This document shows positions 45,340 through 53,779 of a stretch of DNA of 64,000 nucleotides, in pieces. The notes below the pieces were generated by a model. The model ran no database searches, had not been told where the DNA came from, and saw only the letters and a program-made list of their open reading frames with translations. The stretch's first letter is position 1. Each line of letters starts with the position of its first letter. A program made the position numbers and the translations under genes. Source of the DNA: Pseudomonas_T sp032052615 (GTDB taxonomy: Bacteria; Pseudomonadota; Gammaproteobacteria; Pseudomonadales; Pseudomonadaceae); NCBI GenBank assembly GCA_032052615.1, contig DAMBWF010000004.1:294997-358996 (forward strand), in the 5' to 3' direction.

Positions 45340-46401
45340 ATGTTCAAGGTGCTTCAAGACTGGGTGCGGCGCTACTTCTCCGACGAAGAAGCGGTGGTGC
45401 TGGCGCTGTTGTTGGTTCTCGGCTTCGCCGCGATCCTCACCCTGGGCGGCATGCTCGCCCCGGCGCTGGCCGGCCTGGTGCTCGCTTTCCTCATGCAAGG
45501 GCTGGTCAACCAACTGGAGCGCCTGCGCCTGCCCGAGCACGTGGCGGTCTGGCTGGTGTACGTGGTGTTCATCGGCCTGCTGGCGGTGGGCCTGCTGGTG
45601 CTGCTGCCTCTGCTCTGGCAACAGGTGATCACCCTGTTCAACGAGTTGCCGCGGATGCTCGGCGAATGGCAGTCCCTGTTGCTGGTATTGCCGGAGCGTT
45701 ACCCCCATCTGGTCAGCGACGAGCAGGTCCTGCAGGCCATCGAAGCGGCGCGGGGAGAAATCGGCAAGATGGGGCAACTGGCCCTGACCTTCTCCCTTTC
45801 CAGCCTGCCGCTGCTGCTCAACGTCATGATCTACTTGGTGCTGGTGCCCATCCTGGTGTTCTTCTTTCTCAAGGATCGGCAACTCCTCGGCGGCTGGCTG
45901 AGCGGCTACCTGCCGCGCCGACGTCGATTGATGACCCAGGTCTGGCTGGAGATGAACCGGCAGATCGCCAACTACATCCGGGGCAAGGTGATCGAGATCG
46001 TCATCTGCGGCGGGGTGACCTACCTGGCCTTCCTGTGGCTGGGCCTGAACTATGCGGCGTTGCTGGCGCTGTTGGTGGGGTTGTCGGTGGTGGTGCCTTA
46101 CATCGGCGCCGTGGTGGTGACGGTGCCGGTGGCGTTGATCGCGCTGTTCCAGTGGGGCTGGAGCGATCAGTTCATCTACTTGATGGTGGTGTACGGCGTC
46201 ATCCAGGCGCTGGACGGCAACGTGTTGGTGCCGCTGCTGTTTTCCGAGGCGGTGAGCCTGCACCCGGTGGCGATCATCTGCGCCGTGCTGCTGTTTGGCG
46301 GGCTGTGGGGGTTCTGGGGCGTATTCTTCGCGATCCCCCTGGCCACGCTGTGCAAGGCGCTGCTGGAAGCCTGGCCTCGTCCGCAACCGCCGCCTAACTG
46401 A
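45340..46401 (+). CDS. AI-2E family transporter (PerM-like permease)
   Basis: 353 residues with about eight hydrophobic segments, including paired helices at residues 25-60, a charged central region (110-160) and FFFLKDRQLLGGWLSGYLPRRRR before the second membrane half. The family includes TqsA (autoinducer-2 export) and PerM; substrate cannot be read from sequence. The start is ATG 45340 (MFKVLQDWVRRYFSDEE) with CCAAGGA upstream, not the in-frame ATG at 45244 inside the preceding gene. Confidence 0.88.
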   Translation: MFKVLQDWVRRYFSDEEAVVLALLLVLGFAAILTLGGMLAPALAGLVLAFLMQGLVNQLERLRLPEHVAVWLVYVVFIGLLAVGLLVLLPLLWQQVITLFNELPRMLGEWQSLLLVLPERYPHLVSDEQVLQAIEAARGEIGKMGQLALTFSLSSLPLLLNVMIYLVLVPILVFFFLKDRQLLGGWLSGYLPRRRRLMTQVWLEMNRQIANYIRGKVIEIVICGGVTYLAFLWLGLNYAALLALLVGLSVVVPYIGAVVVTVPVALIALFQWGWSDQFIYLMVVYGVIQALDGNVLVPLLFSEAVSLHPVAIICAVLLFGGLWGFWGVFFAIPLATLCKALLEAWPRPQPPPN

Positions 46402-46416
46402 CGCTCGCGAGGAGCG

Positions 46417-46887
46417 TCAGCCGCGCTGCAAGGCCTGGGCGGCGGCCAGCACGGCTTCCACGTGACCGGGCACCTTGACCCCTCGCCAGGCCTGGCGCAG
46501 GACGCCTTCGTGGTCGATCAGGAAAGTGCTGCGGTCGATGCCGAGGTATTCCTTGCCGTAGAGCTTCTTGAGCTTGATCACGTCGAACAGCCGGCAGAGC
46601 GTCTCGTCCTTGTCGGAGATCAGCTCGAAGGGAAAGCCCTGCTTGGCCTTGAAGTTCTCGTGGGTCTTCAGGCTGTCCCGGGACACACCGAAGACTTCGG
46701 TTCCGGCCGCCAGGAAGGCCCCGTGGAGATCGCGGAAACCCTGCCCCTGAGTGGTACAGCCCGGGGTGTTGTCCTTCGGGTAGAAATACAGCACCACCTG
46801 CTTGCCGCGAAGCGCCGACAGGCGCATCGGGCCGCCCGTGGCCTGGGCTTCGAAATCCTCGACGGGCTGATCCAGGGCGATCGCCAT
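46417..46887 (-). CDS. bcp: Thioredoxin-dependent peroxiredoxin Bcp
   Basis: 156 residues. The peroxidatic cysteine is in YPKDNTPGCTTQGQGFRDL. The resolving cysteine five residues downstream in E. coli Bcp is Gln here, so it is of the 1-Cys/alternative-resolution group. It reduces peroxides in the cytoplasm. It lies 10 bp downstream of gcvR on the same strand, likely one transcript. Confidence 0.93.
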   Translation of the reverse strand: MAIALDQPVEDFEAQATGGPMRLSALRGKQVVLYFYPKDNTPGCTTQGQGFRDLHGAFLAAGTEVFGVSRDSLKTHENFKAKQGFPFELISDKDETLCRLFDVIKLKKLYGKEYLGIDRSTFLIDHEGVLRQAWRGVKVPGHVEAVLAAAQALQRG

Positions 46888-46897
46888 GCTGACCTCC

Positions 46898-47455
46898 TTA
46901 TTGTTGCTGCGGACGCCAGGGTTCGATCAGGGCGTCGAGATTGAGCGCATCGGCGAAGTCCAGGAACTGGTCGCGCAACCAGCCGATCTGCGTGCCCGCC
47001 GGCAGGATCACCGTGAGGGTGGCATTGAGCATGGTGCCGCCGGTCTGGGGCGCCTGGTAGGTATCGTAGGTCAGGCTTTCCAGTTCGACCCGGTGATCGG
47101 CGAAGAACTGGCACAGCTCGTTGAGGATGTCGGGGCGGAACGCCGCGCTGATGTAGGCCACGTAGGGCAGCGACTGGGGGCGCGGCTCCAGGGCGGTGCT
47201 ACGGGTCACGCTGACCGTGAAGTCCTGGCGCTTGGCCAGGCTCGGCAGGCTCGACTCCAGTCGCGCCAAGCCGTCCCAGCTACCGCTCACCTGCAGGGTC
47301 AGGGCGCTGTATTCGCCATGGCGGGTCAGCCGACTGCTGACCAGGGCGCAGCGGTTTTCCTGGCAGGCGCGGCAGAGCGAGCGGGTGAGCTCCATGGGGT
47401 CGGTGCCGAGGGCGCTGATGACGAGGAATTGTTCACGAACGGAAGGGGTGGACAT
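46898..47455 (-). CDS. gcvR: Glycine cleavage system regulator GcvR (ACT domains)
   Basis: 185 residues with two ACT-like regions: REQFLVISALGTDPMELTRSLCRACQENRCALV at the start and PDILNELCQFFADHRVELESLTYDT in the second half. ACT domains bind amino acids; GcvR binds glycine and restrains GcvA in E. coli. Divergent from dapA, and in the same order with bcp as in other pseudomonads. Confidence 0.85.
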   Translation of the reverse strand: MSTPSVREQFLVISALGTDPMELTRSLCRACQENRCALVSSRLTRHGEYSALTLQVSGSWDGLARLESSLPSLAKRQDFTVSVTRSTALEPRPQSLPYVAYISAAFRPDILNELCQFFADHRVELESLTYDTYQAPQTGGTMLNATLTVILPAGTQIGWLRDQFLDFADALNLDALIEPWRPQQQ

Positions 47456-47619
47456 GCAGCATTCCTAAAGCGAAGAGGATCGACCTGGCGGCTGTCGAGA
47501 AGGCGGAAAGGGTAGCGAAAAGCGCGGGCCAGGGGAATGCTTGGGCCCGTGTGCTCAGCTTGTGCTGGACAGGTGGCGCCAGTACCATTACGGCTCTTTT
47601 TCCCGGCAGGAGCGGTTGC

Positions 47620-48498
47620 ATGATTGCGGGCAGTATGGTGGCGCTGGTCACGCCTCTGGATGCGCAGGGCGGTCTCGATTGGGACAGCCTGGGCAAGTTG
47701 GTGGACTTCCACCTCCAGGAAGGGACCGATGCCATCGTCGCGGTCGGCACCACGGGCGAATCCGCGACGCTGGAAGTCACCGAGCACATCGAGGTGATCC
47801 GCCGCGTGGTCGACCAGGTCGCCGGGCGCATTCCGGTGATCGCTGGAACCGGGGGCAATTCCACTCGCGAATCGGTCGAGTTGACCACCGAGGCCAAGCG
47901 CGTCGGCGCCGATGCCTGCCTCCTGGTGACGCCTTACTACAACAAGCCGACCCAGGAAGGGCTCTACCAGCACTTTCGCCACATCGCCGAAGCGGTGGCG
48001 ATTCCCCAGATCCTCTACAACGTGCCGGGCCGCACGGCCTGCGACATGCTTCCCGAAACCGTCGAGCGCCTGGCCAAGGTCGCCAACATCGTCGGCATCA
48101 AGGAAGCCACCGGCGACCTGCAACGCGCCCAGGAAGTCATCGAACGCGTCGAACCGGGCTTCCTGGTCTATTCCGGCGACGATGCCACCGCCGTCGAGCT
48201 GATGCTGATGGGCGGCAAGGGCAACATCTCGGTGACCGCCAATGTGGTGCCGCGCGCCATGAGCGACCTGTGCAAGGCCGCCATGGCCGGGGATACCGCC
48301 GCCGCGCGGGCCATCAATGATCGCCTGATGCCATTGCACAAGGCACTGTTCATCGAGTCCAACCCGATCCCCGTGAAATGGGCGCTGCACGAGATGGGCC
48401 TGATCCCCGACGGCATCCGTCTCCCCCTGACCTGGCTCAGCCCGCGTTGCCACGAGACCGTCCGGCAGGCCCTGCGCCAGACCGGTGTCCTGGCTTAA
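47620..48498 (+). CDS. dapA: 4-hydroxy-tetrahydrodipicolinate synthase DapA
   Basis: 292 residues, TIM barrel. It condenses pyruvate and aspartate semialdehyde on the lysine/DAP pathway. The Schiff-base lysine is in NIVGIKEATGDL, the catalytic tyrosine in TPYYNKPTQEG, and GTTGESATL binds substrate. ATG 47620 follows GGCAGGAGCG. The bamC gene follows within 20 bp, the usual dapA-bamC pairing. Confidence 0.97.
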   Translation: MIAGSMVALVTPLDAQGGLDWDSLGKLVDFHLQEGTDAIVAVGTTGESATLEVTEHIEVIRRVVDQVAGRIPVIAGTGGNSTRESVELTTEAKRVGADACLLVTPYYNKPTQEGLYQHFRHIAEAVAIPQILYNVPGRTACDMLPETVERLAKVANIVGIKEATGDLQRAQEVIERVEPGFLVYSGDDATAVELMLMGGKGNISVTANVVPRAMSDLCKAAMAGDTAAARAINDRLMPLHKALFIESNPIPVKWALHEMGLIPDGIRLPLTWLSPRCHETVRQALRQTGVLA

Positions 48499-48516
48499 TT
48501 TGAGGTGAATTCCTGC

Positions 48517-49623
48517 ATGAAGCGACTGGCCGGACTCTCCGCGCTCGCCCTCGTCCTTTCCAGCACGGGCGGCTGCGCCTGGCTATGGGGCGACGACGGG
48601 TATTTCCGTGATCGCAGCAATGACTACCAGGGCGCGCGTCAGACCGCCCCGATGCAGGTGCCGGAAGGCGTCGACGCCAAGCGGCTCGACGAACTCCTGC
48701 CGATACCCGCCAACGTCGCCTCGGCGCCCCAGGATCACGAATACGAGGTACCGCGTCCCCAGGCGCTCGCCGTGCGTGGCGAGGCCAGCGACTTCAGTCT
48801 GCAGAAAAGCGGCGACGCTCGCTGGATCATCGCCCAGCGGGTACCAGCCGAGGCTTGGCCGAGTGTGCGCCAGTTCTTCGAGCAAGGTGGGTTCCGCATC
48901 GTCGACGAGCGCCCGCAGACGGGCGAGTTCAGCACCGACTGGCAGCGCCCCGACGAACTTTCCGCGCCACTGGCGCGGCGCCTGGGCGGTTCCGCCGAGG
49001 GGCGCGAAGTCCGGGTTCACGTCCGCATCGAGCCAGGCGTCCAGCGCAATACCAGCGAAATCTACCTGCTGACCGCCGAGCGTCCCGCCGGCAGCACCGC
49101 TGACCCGAGCTGGCCGAAGCAGTCGAGTAACGCCGGCCTCGAAACCGCGCTGCTCGATGATCTCGTCGCGACCCTGTCGCGCGGCGCCGAGCAGGGGGGC
49201 TCTGTTTCCCTGCTGGCCTCTCGCGATTTCGACGCGCCCAGCCGTGTTTCCCTGACCGAGGACGGCAACGGCAATCCGGTGCTCAACCTGGGGGCGGACT
49301 TCGACCGGGCCTGGTCCAGCGTCAACCGCGCCCTGGAGCAGGGTAACGTTCGCGTCGAGGATCTCAACCGCAGCCTCGGCGTCTATTACATCAACCTGGC
49401 GGAAGGTACCGAGAAGAAAACCGAAGAGCCTGGTTTCCTCGGCCGCCTGTGGGGCAGCAAGCCCAGCAAGGAAGAGATCGATGCCCGCGCCGAGCGTTAC
49501 CAGATCCGTCTCACCAGCGTGGGCGACAGCGTGCAGGTCAGCGTCGAGAAAGACATCAACACCGTGGCGCCCGAGGACGTCGCTCGCCGCGTGCTCAGCC
49601 TGATCCAGGAGAACCTGGGCTAA
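48517..49623 (+). CDS. bamC: Outer-membrane assembly lipoprotein BamC (NlpB)
   Basis: 368 residues. Lipoprotein signal with the lipidated Cys in SSTGGCAW (about residue 17). The N-terminal unstructured region binds BamD; two helix-grip domains follow (about 85-200 and 225-360). It is part of the BAM complex inserting outer-membrane barrels. ATG 48517 with GAGGTG 8 bases upstream is preferred to a GTG at 48505. Confidence 0.92.
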   Translation: MKRLAGLSALALVLSSTGGCAWLWGDDGYFRDRSNDYQGARQTAPMQVPEGVDAKRLDELLPIPANVASAPQDHEYEVPRPQALAVRGEASDFSLQKSGDARWIIAQRVPAEAWPSVRQFFEQGGFRIVDERPQTGEFSTDWQRPDELSAPLARRLGGSAEGREVRVHVRIEPGVQRNTSEIYLLTAERPAGSTADPSWPKQSSNAGLETALLDDLVATLSRGAEQGGSVSLLASRDFDAPSRVSLTEDGNGNPVLNLGADFDRAWSSVNRALEQGNVRVEDLNRSLGVYYINLAEGTEKKTEEPGFLGRLWGSKPSKEEIDARAERYQIRLTSVGDSVQVSVEKDINTVAPEDVARRVLSLIQENLG

Positions 49624-49624
49624 C

Positions 49625-50383
49625 GTGCGCTTCGCCGTCCTGGGTAGCGGCAGCCGAGGCAACGCGACTCTGGTCGAACAGGGCGCGACCCGGGTGCTGG
49701 TGGATTGCGGCTTCACGCTGCGGGAAACCGAGCGTCGCCTGGCGCGCCTGAACCGCAGCGCCTGCCAGCTCAGCGCGATCCTGCTCACCCATGAACATTC
49801 GGATCACTGCAATGGCGCTGAATTGCTGGCCCGGCGCTACAGCATCCCGGTGTTCATGAGTGATGGAACCGCTCGCGGCCTGCGCAAGCCCCTGGCGCCG
49901 GCCGGGTTGCTGCGGTCCGGTCGTCCCCTGGCCATACGCGACCTGTCGATCGATGTGGTCTCCGTGGCCCATGATGCCCGCGAACCGACCCAGTTCGTGT
50001 TCTCCGATGGTCGTCGTCGTCTGGGTGTGCTCACCGACCTGGGCTCCCCCACGCCCTCGGTGATGGAGCATTACAGTGACCTGGATGCCCTGATCATGGA
50101 GGCCAATCACGACAGCGATATGCTGGCCTACGGCCCCTATCCCCGTTTTCTCAAGGTCCGCGTCGGGGGCAGCCATGGGCATATGAACAACCGCCAGGCG
50201 GCTACCCTGGTGAAGGACATGGGCTGGAAGCGCTTGCAACACTTGGTGCTCGCCCACCTCAGCGAAAAGAACAACCTGCCGCACCTGGCCCGGCAGGCGT
50301 TCACCGAGACACTCGGGTGCGACCCCGACTGGTTGCAAGTGGCCGATCAAGATTCGGGGCTGGACTGGCGCGAGATCGCCTGA
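49625..50383 (+). CDS. MBL-fold metallohydrolase
   Basis: 252 residues, GTG start one base after the bamC stop. The metal-binding signature HEHSDHCNG (HxHxDH, about residues 58-63) is complete, and further ligands fall at VAHDAREP and EANHDSDML. It belongs to the YycJ/WalJ-like group of beta-lactamase-fold phosphodiesterases or nucleases; the substrate is unknown. Lies between bamC and purC in one direction. Confidence 0.88.
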   Translation: MRFAVLGSGSRGNATLVEQGATRVLVDCGFTLRETERRLARLNRSACQLSAILLTHEHSDHCNGAELLARRYSIPVFMSDGTARGLRKPLAPAGLLRSGRPLAIRDLSIDVVSVAHDAREPTQFVFSDGRRRLGVLTDLGSPTPSVMEHYSDLDALIMEANHDSDMLAYGPYPRFLKVRVGGSHGHMNNRQAATLVKDMGWKRLQHLVLAHLSEKNNLPHLARQAFTETLGCDPDWLQVADQDSGLDWREIA

Positions 50384-50412
50384 GCCCTACCTTCCCGCAA
50401 GCGGAGCCCATC

Positions 50413-51123
50413 ATGGAAAAACGCGCAGAACTCTATCGCGGCAAGGCCAAGTCGGTATACGCCACCGACGATGCCGACCGCCTGGTCCTCCTGTTCCGCA
50501 ACGACACCTCGGCCTTCGATGGCAAGAAGGTCGAACAACTCGAGCGCAAGGGCATGGTGAACAACAAGTTCAATGCCTTCATCATGCAGAAACTCGAGGC
50601 CGCTGGGATCCCCACCCAGTTCGACCGGCTGCTTTCGGATACCGAGTGCCTGGTGAAGAAGCTCGAGATGATCCCGGTGGAGTGCGTGGTGCGCAACTAC
50701 ACCGCCGGTAGCCTGGTGCGTCGCCTGGGCGTCGAGGAGGGGCGCGAGCTGGTGCCCCCGACCTTCGAACTGTTCCTGAAGAACGATGCCTTGGGCGACC
50801 CCTTCATCAATGAATCCCATGTCATTTCCTTCGGCTGGGCCAATGCCGCGCAGCTGGCACGCATGAAAGAATTGTCCATCCAGGTCAACCACGTGTTGTC
50901 CGCGCTCTTTAGCGACGCCGGCCTGCTGCTGGTGGACTTCAAGCTGGAATTCGGCCTGTTCCACGGCGAAATCGTCCTGGGCGACGAATTCAGCCCCGAC
51001 GGCTGCCGTCTATGGGACAAGGAAACCCGCAAGAAAATGGACAAGGACCGCTTCCGGCAAGGACTGGGCGGCGTGATCGAAGCCTACGAGGAAGTGGCCA
51101 CCCGTCTGGGCGTCCCGCTCTGA
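50413..51123 (+). CDS. purC: SAICAR synthetase PurC
   Basis: 236 residues. It ligates aspartate to CAIR in purine synthesis. Signatures: LYRGKAKSVY (ATP-binding start), the CAIR-binding ECVVRNYTAGSL, and the metal/ATP region LLVDFKLEFG and VLGDEFSPDGCRLWD. The start ATG 50413 follows AGCGGAG. Last backbone gene before tRNA-Ser. Confidence 0.97.
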   Translation: MEKRAELYRGKAKSVYATDDADRLVLLFRNDTSAFDGKKVEQLERKGMVNNKFNAFIMQKLEAAGIPTQFDRLLSDTECLVKKLEMIPVECVVRNYTAGSLVRRLGVEEGRELVPPTFELFLKNDALGDPFINESHVISFGWANAAQLARMKELSIQVNHVLSALFSDAGLLLVDFKLEFGLFHGEIVLGDEFSPDGCRLWDKETRKKMDKDRFRQGLGGVIEAYEEVATRLGVPL

Positions 51124-51166
51124 CACCGCAACCGCCTGAAACCTCGCGGAAAATTCTCCCGATGGG

Positions 51167-51195
51167 TTCACCGTTGCGTTATCACCTGTTATGAT
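51167..51195 (+). promoter_or_regulatory. Promoter of tRNA-Ser
   Basis: TTCACC (-35, 51167-51172), 17-bp spacer, TATGAT (-10, 51190-51195), GC-rich discriminator, 11 bp before the tRNA. Confidence 0.65.
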
Positions 51196-51206
51196 TCGCG
51201 CCGCCT

Positions 51207-51296
51207 GGGAAGATGCCGGAGTGGCCGAACGGGACGGATTCGAAATCCGTTGTGTCAGCAATGGCACCTAGGGTTCAAATCCCTATCTTCCCGCCA
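51207..51296 (+). tRNA. tRNA-Ser (anticodon CGA)
   Basis: 90 nt with encoded CCA and a long variable arm. The acceptor pairs GGGAAGA with TCTTCCC, discriminator G, anticodon stem ACGGA/TCCGT with loop TTCGAAA giving CGA. Its last 25 bases are part of the prophage attachment core, so integration rebuilds an intact tRNA. Confidence 0.97.
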
Positions 51297-51298
51297 TA
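51272..51298. other. attL (27-bp core, tRNA-Ser side)
   Basis: Identical over 27 bp (51272-51298) to 63445-63471; starts GGTTCAAATCCC and ends CCGCCATA. It covers the T-loop half and acceptor 3' strand of tRNA-Ser plus two bases. Confidence 0.92.
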
Positions 51299-51308
51299 AT
51301 GAATGCCT

Positions 51309-51341
51309 AAGCCCCTGAAATTCCTAGAGTTTCAGGGGCTT
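51309..51341. terminator. tRNA-Ser terminator carried by the prophage
   Basis: Arms AAGCCCCTGAAA (51309-51320) and TTTCAGGGGCTT (51330-51341), then a T-rich run. The same 33-bp hairpin recurs beyond attR at 63484-63516. It lies between tRNA-Ser and the convergent integrase and can stop both. Confidence 0.88.
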
Positions 51342-52369
51342 TTGCTTTTCAGGCCGGCCAAGTGTCGAAGAACTGTCGAAAATCGGCCACCGGACCCAAC
51401 CTCACCGCGTCCCGCAGATGCTCCGGTGCCAGATGCGCATAGCGCATAGCGCATCGTCATCGCCAGCGACGTGTGCCCGAGAATCTTTTGCAACGTCAGG
51501 ATATTGCCGCCGTTCATGACGAAGCGGCTGGCAAACGTGTGCCGCAGAACATGGGAAGACTGCCCAGGCGGCAGAACAATACCCGTAGCGGTCAGCGACT
51601 TGTGAAAGCTGTTCAGGCAGTTGGAGAACAGCCCGTGCCGCTTAAAATGGTCCTTGATGCGTTCTTCCAGAACCGGGTCCACTGGAATCGACCGAACTCG
51701 TTTTCCCTTGGTGTTCACGTAGGACACCATGCCTGATCGGACCCGCTCAGGCGTGAGCGCCTGCGCTTCGCCCCAACGTGCGCCGGTGGCCAAACAGATC
51801 ATGGCGACCATGGCCACATGCGGCACCTTGCAGCGGCTATGGATAACCTCAAACAGCAGGGCGACTTGTTCGTCTGTCAGGTAAGCCAATTCCTTTTCCT
51901 GAAGGCGAAGCGGTCGAACCCTGGCAAGTGGGTTGGCGTAGTCGATATCGCCAAGCTGGTACAGCACGTTGAAGACCGAACGCAGATAGCCCAGGCGGTT
52001 GTTCACCGTCTTGGGATTATTGCCGGCTTCCAAGAGGCGAGCCCGGTAATCGGCATACATATCCCCGGTCATGCGGATCGCCACCGGATCGCCCAACCCC
52101 TTGGCCATATCCATCAGCAGGCGCCGCCGTGCTTCGCCATCCGCCAAAGTGTGACCATGCAGCGCCGCCCAGCGGGTAATCAGTTCGGAAAGGCGCCGAC
52201 GGTCCTTCGGCTTGGGTGACCAGTCAGGTGTGTGAATGCACTTGGCGCGACAGGTCGCTTCGAAGCGCTGGGCTTCCCCCTTGGTCTTGAACGTCTTGCG
52301 AAAGCGCTTGCCCTTAAGGGGCTCCACATCGACTTTCCAGCGGCCATCAGGTAGTTGCGTGATCGCCAT
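51332..52369 (-). CDS. int: Tyrosine-recombinase phage integrase with frameshifted C-terminus
   Basis: 345 residues as it reads now. Catalytic residues are all present: Arg in ATGARWGEAQAL, HxxR in SHVLRHTFASR, His in ILGHTSLAM, and Tyr in TMRYA. Just after the Tyr codon two tandem copies of the heptamer GCGCATA (plus strand 51435-51448) shift the frame. Removing one copy restores a normal tail, MRYAHLAPEHLRDAVRL..., with a stop at 51349. The shifted tail is Gly/Ser/Arg-rich and reads to 51332. Activity may be reduced or phase-variable. The start ATG overlaps the rep stop by one base (TGATG). Confidence 0.9.
   Translation of the reverse strand: MAITQLPDGRWKVDVEPLKGKRFRKTFKTKGEAQRFEATCRAKCIHTPDWSPKPKDRRRLSELITRWAALHGHTLADGEARRRLLMDMAKGLGDPVAIRMTGDMYADYRARLLEAGNNPKTVNNRLGYLRSVFNVLYQLGDIDYANPLARVRPLRLQEKELAYLTDEQVALLFEVIHSRCKVPHVAMVAMICLATGARWGEAQALTPERVRSGMVSYVNTKGKRVRSIPVDPVLEERIKDHFKRHGLFSNCLNSFHKSLTATGIVLPPGQSSHVLRHTFASRFVMNGGNILTLQKILGHTSLAMTMRYALCASGTGASAGRGEVGSGGRFSTVLRHLAGLKSKSP
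51362..51382. other. Candidate integrase arm-type site, left
   Basis: A 21-bp segment containing two direct copies of TGTCGAA (51364-51370, 51375-51381). It matches 63333-63353 near attR at 20 of 21 positions. It lies within the end of int, 63 bp from the attL core. Confidence 0.5.
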
Positions 52370-53646
52370 CAGACAGCCCGTCCCCAGCGAACGATACGAT
52401 CCCGCAAAAGGTTTTGAATATGACGGTAAATGTCCCGCTCGCCCATGTCCTTATCGGCGTAGTGGTCGCGGATGGCTGGCCAGCACTCCCAAGTCTGAAG
52501 GCTGGCGAACGCCTTTTCCGCGCTGGTTCGCTCCCGCGCTAGCAAGCTGACGAAATTACCCAGGAACAGCTCAACGTTCTTGCCGGAGAAGCCGCGCGAG
52601 GTTTTGTAATGGCGCTTGTAATAAGTCTGGCCGGCCAGGGATTCGACCGGCACGCTGACCCGCACGTCCTGCCGCATGAGTGTCCAGAAGGCATCGAAAA
52701 CGCCCTTGCTCGATGGCAGGCGGAAAGACTCTAGGCCGTACTGAAACAGGCCGTCCAAATGCGGCGCCAGCTCGGCGAATGTGCAGCTGTCCAAGGTCTG
52801 ACCCGCGACTTCCGAGCCGTCGGCGAACTGCTGGACGATAGTGTGGTGGAAACGCAGCTCCACCCGCCAGACGGGAGCGTCAGGGTCGTAGTTCATGGAG
52901 TCGGCCGGATCGAACGGGTTGTCCAGTTCGGCCCAACGGGCCTTCCAGTAGTCCAGCTTGTCGATGCTGTACGCCTGGAGGGTCTTGTCGTAGATGGCGA
53001 GCTGGATGCCGGCTGCGGAGCCGAACAGGAAGGATTGGCCCCGGCCATAGCTGACCGCTTCCCCGTCATAATGCACTTCCTTGATGCCCGACAGGTCGCG
53101 GCGCGTGCGAGCACGGCACAACAAGCGGTCGATCAGATCCGCAGGTGGCTTCCAGCCCTGCACATCCAGCGCAAGGTGCACGGCGCACTGATTCGCTTCG
53201 ACATGCTCCAGGGCTTCGCTGGCAAAACGATCCAACCAACCTTGCAAAACCTCGGGCGTGCAGGACTGGATGGCGTGGGGGCTGACTTCGATTTTCAGGT
53301 GGGGGCCGATCACATCGATTTTGACATTGAAGTTCTTCAGCAGCAGCACGAAGCCCAGGTCGGCGTTCTGTAGTTTGAACTGGTAGCCGGAGTCGCGGCC
53401 CACGCGGCCCGCGTGCCATTCATGACCGGCGAACTCGACGATGCCGCCTTGCTCCAGCTTTAGCATCACGTCAGGACGGATACGGCCCCGGTAGAGCTGG
53501 CGAACCGTATCGACTCGGCAACCCAGCAGCCGTACCGATGACAGATCGGTGAGCTTGGCCGTACCCGGATCGACGAACAGACGCCCGTAACGATCCTCAA
53601 GACCAGTGAGCGGGTCCAGCCGCACCTGATCGACTGCCTTTTTCAT
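52369..53646 (-). CDS. Filamentous phage replication initiation protein (Rep/pII-like)
   Basis: 425 residues from the ATG at 53646 (MKKAVDQVRLDPLTGLEDRYG), which has AGGAG 9 bases upstream; an upstream in-frame start at 53682 has none. The protein resembles the large replication initiators of Pf-like phages, thought to nick the plus-strand origin for rolling-circle replication. Candidate catalytic segments are the conserved WRVELRFHH and YGLESFRLPS stretches and the many Tyr around TYYKRHYKTSRGF; I cannot assign the nicking Tyr. It is coupled to int downstream. Confidence 0.8.
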   Translation of the reverse strand: MKKAVDQVRLDPLTGLEDRYGRLFVDPGTAKLTDLSSVRLLGCRVDTVRQLYRGRIRPDVMLKLEQGGIVEFAGHEWHAGRVGRDSGYQFKLQNADLGFVLLLKNFNVKIDVIGPHLKIEVSPHAIQSCTPEVLQGWLDRFASEALEHVEANQCAVHLALDVQGWKPPADLIDRLLCRARTRRDLSGIKEVHYDGEAVSYGRGQSFLFGSAAGIQLAIYDKTLQAYSIDKLDYWKARWAELDNPFDPADSMNYDPDAPVWRVELRFHHTIVQQFADGSEVAGQTLDSCTFAELAPHLDGLFQYGLESFRLPSSKGVFDAFWTLMRQDVRVSVPVESLAGQTYYKRHYKTSRGFSGKNVELFLGNFVSLLARERTSAEKAFASLQTWECWPAIRDHYADKDMGERDIYRHIQNLLRDRIVRWGRAV

Positions 53647-53718
53647 GTATTCACTCCTAATATCCAAAAACGACGAATTCAAAAGCGGGTTGTAAGACGT
53701 GCTACAGGGACGTCCGCC

Positions 53719-53779
53719 CGGGCTGCGGAAATCGGGCGGCCTCGCTCTGCGATCAAAGCCGCCCGATTCCCGCAGCCCG
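53719..53779. repeat. 22-bp inverted repeat between secretin and rep genes
   Basis: Arms 53719-53740 and 53758-53779 match at 21 of 22 positions (CGGGCTGCGG / CCGCAGCCCG outer part). The 17-base loop holds a nested TCGC-TCT-GCGA stem. It overlaps the secretin stop codon and lacks a T-tract. Position between the pIV-like and pII-like genes corresponds to the intergenic origin region of Ff phages. Confidence 0.8.

Noticed and set aside
51435..51448. Integrase tail as a normal alternative C-terminus
   Set aside because: The perfect heptamer duplication and the restored conserved tail after removing one copy point to a frameshift.
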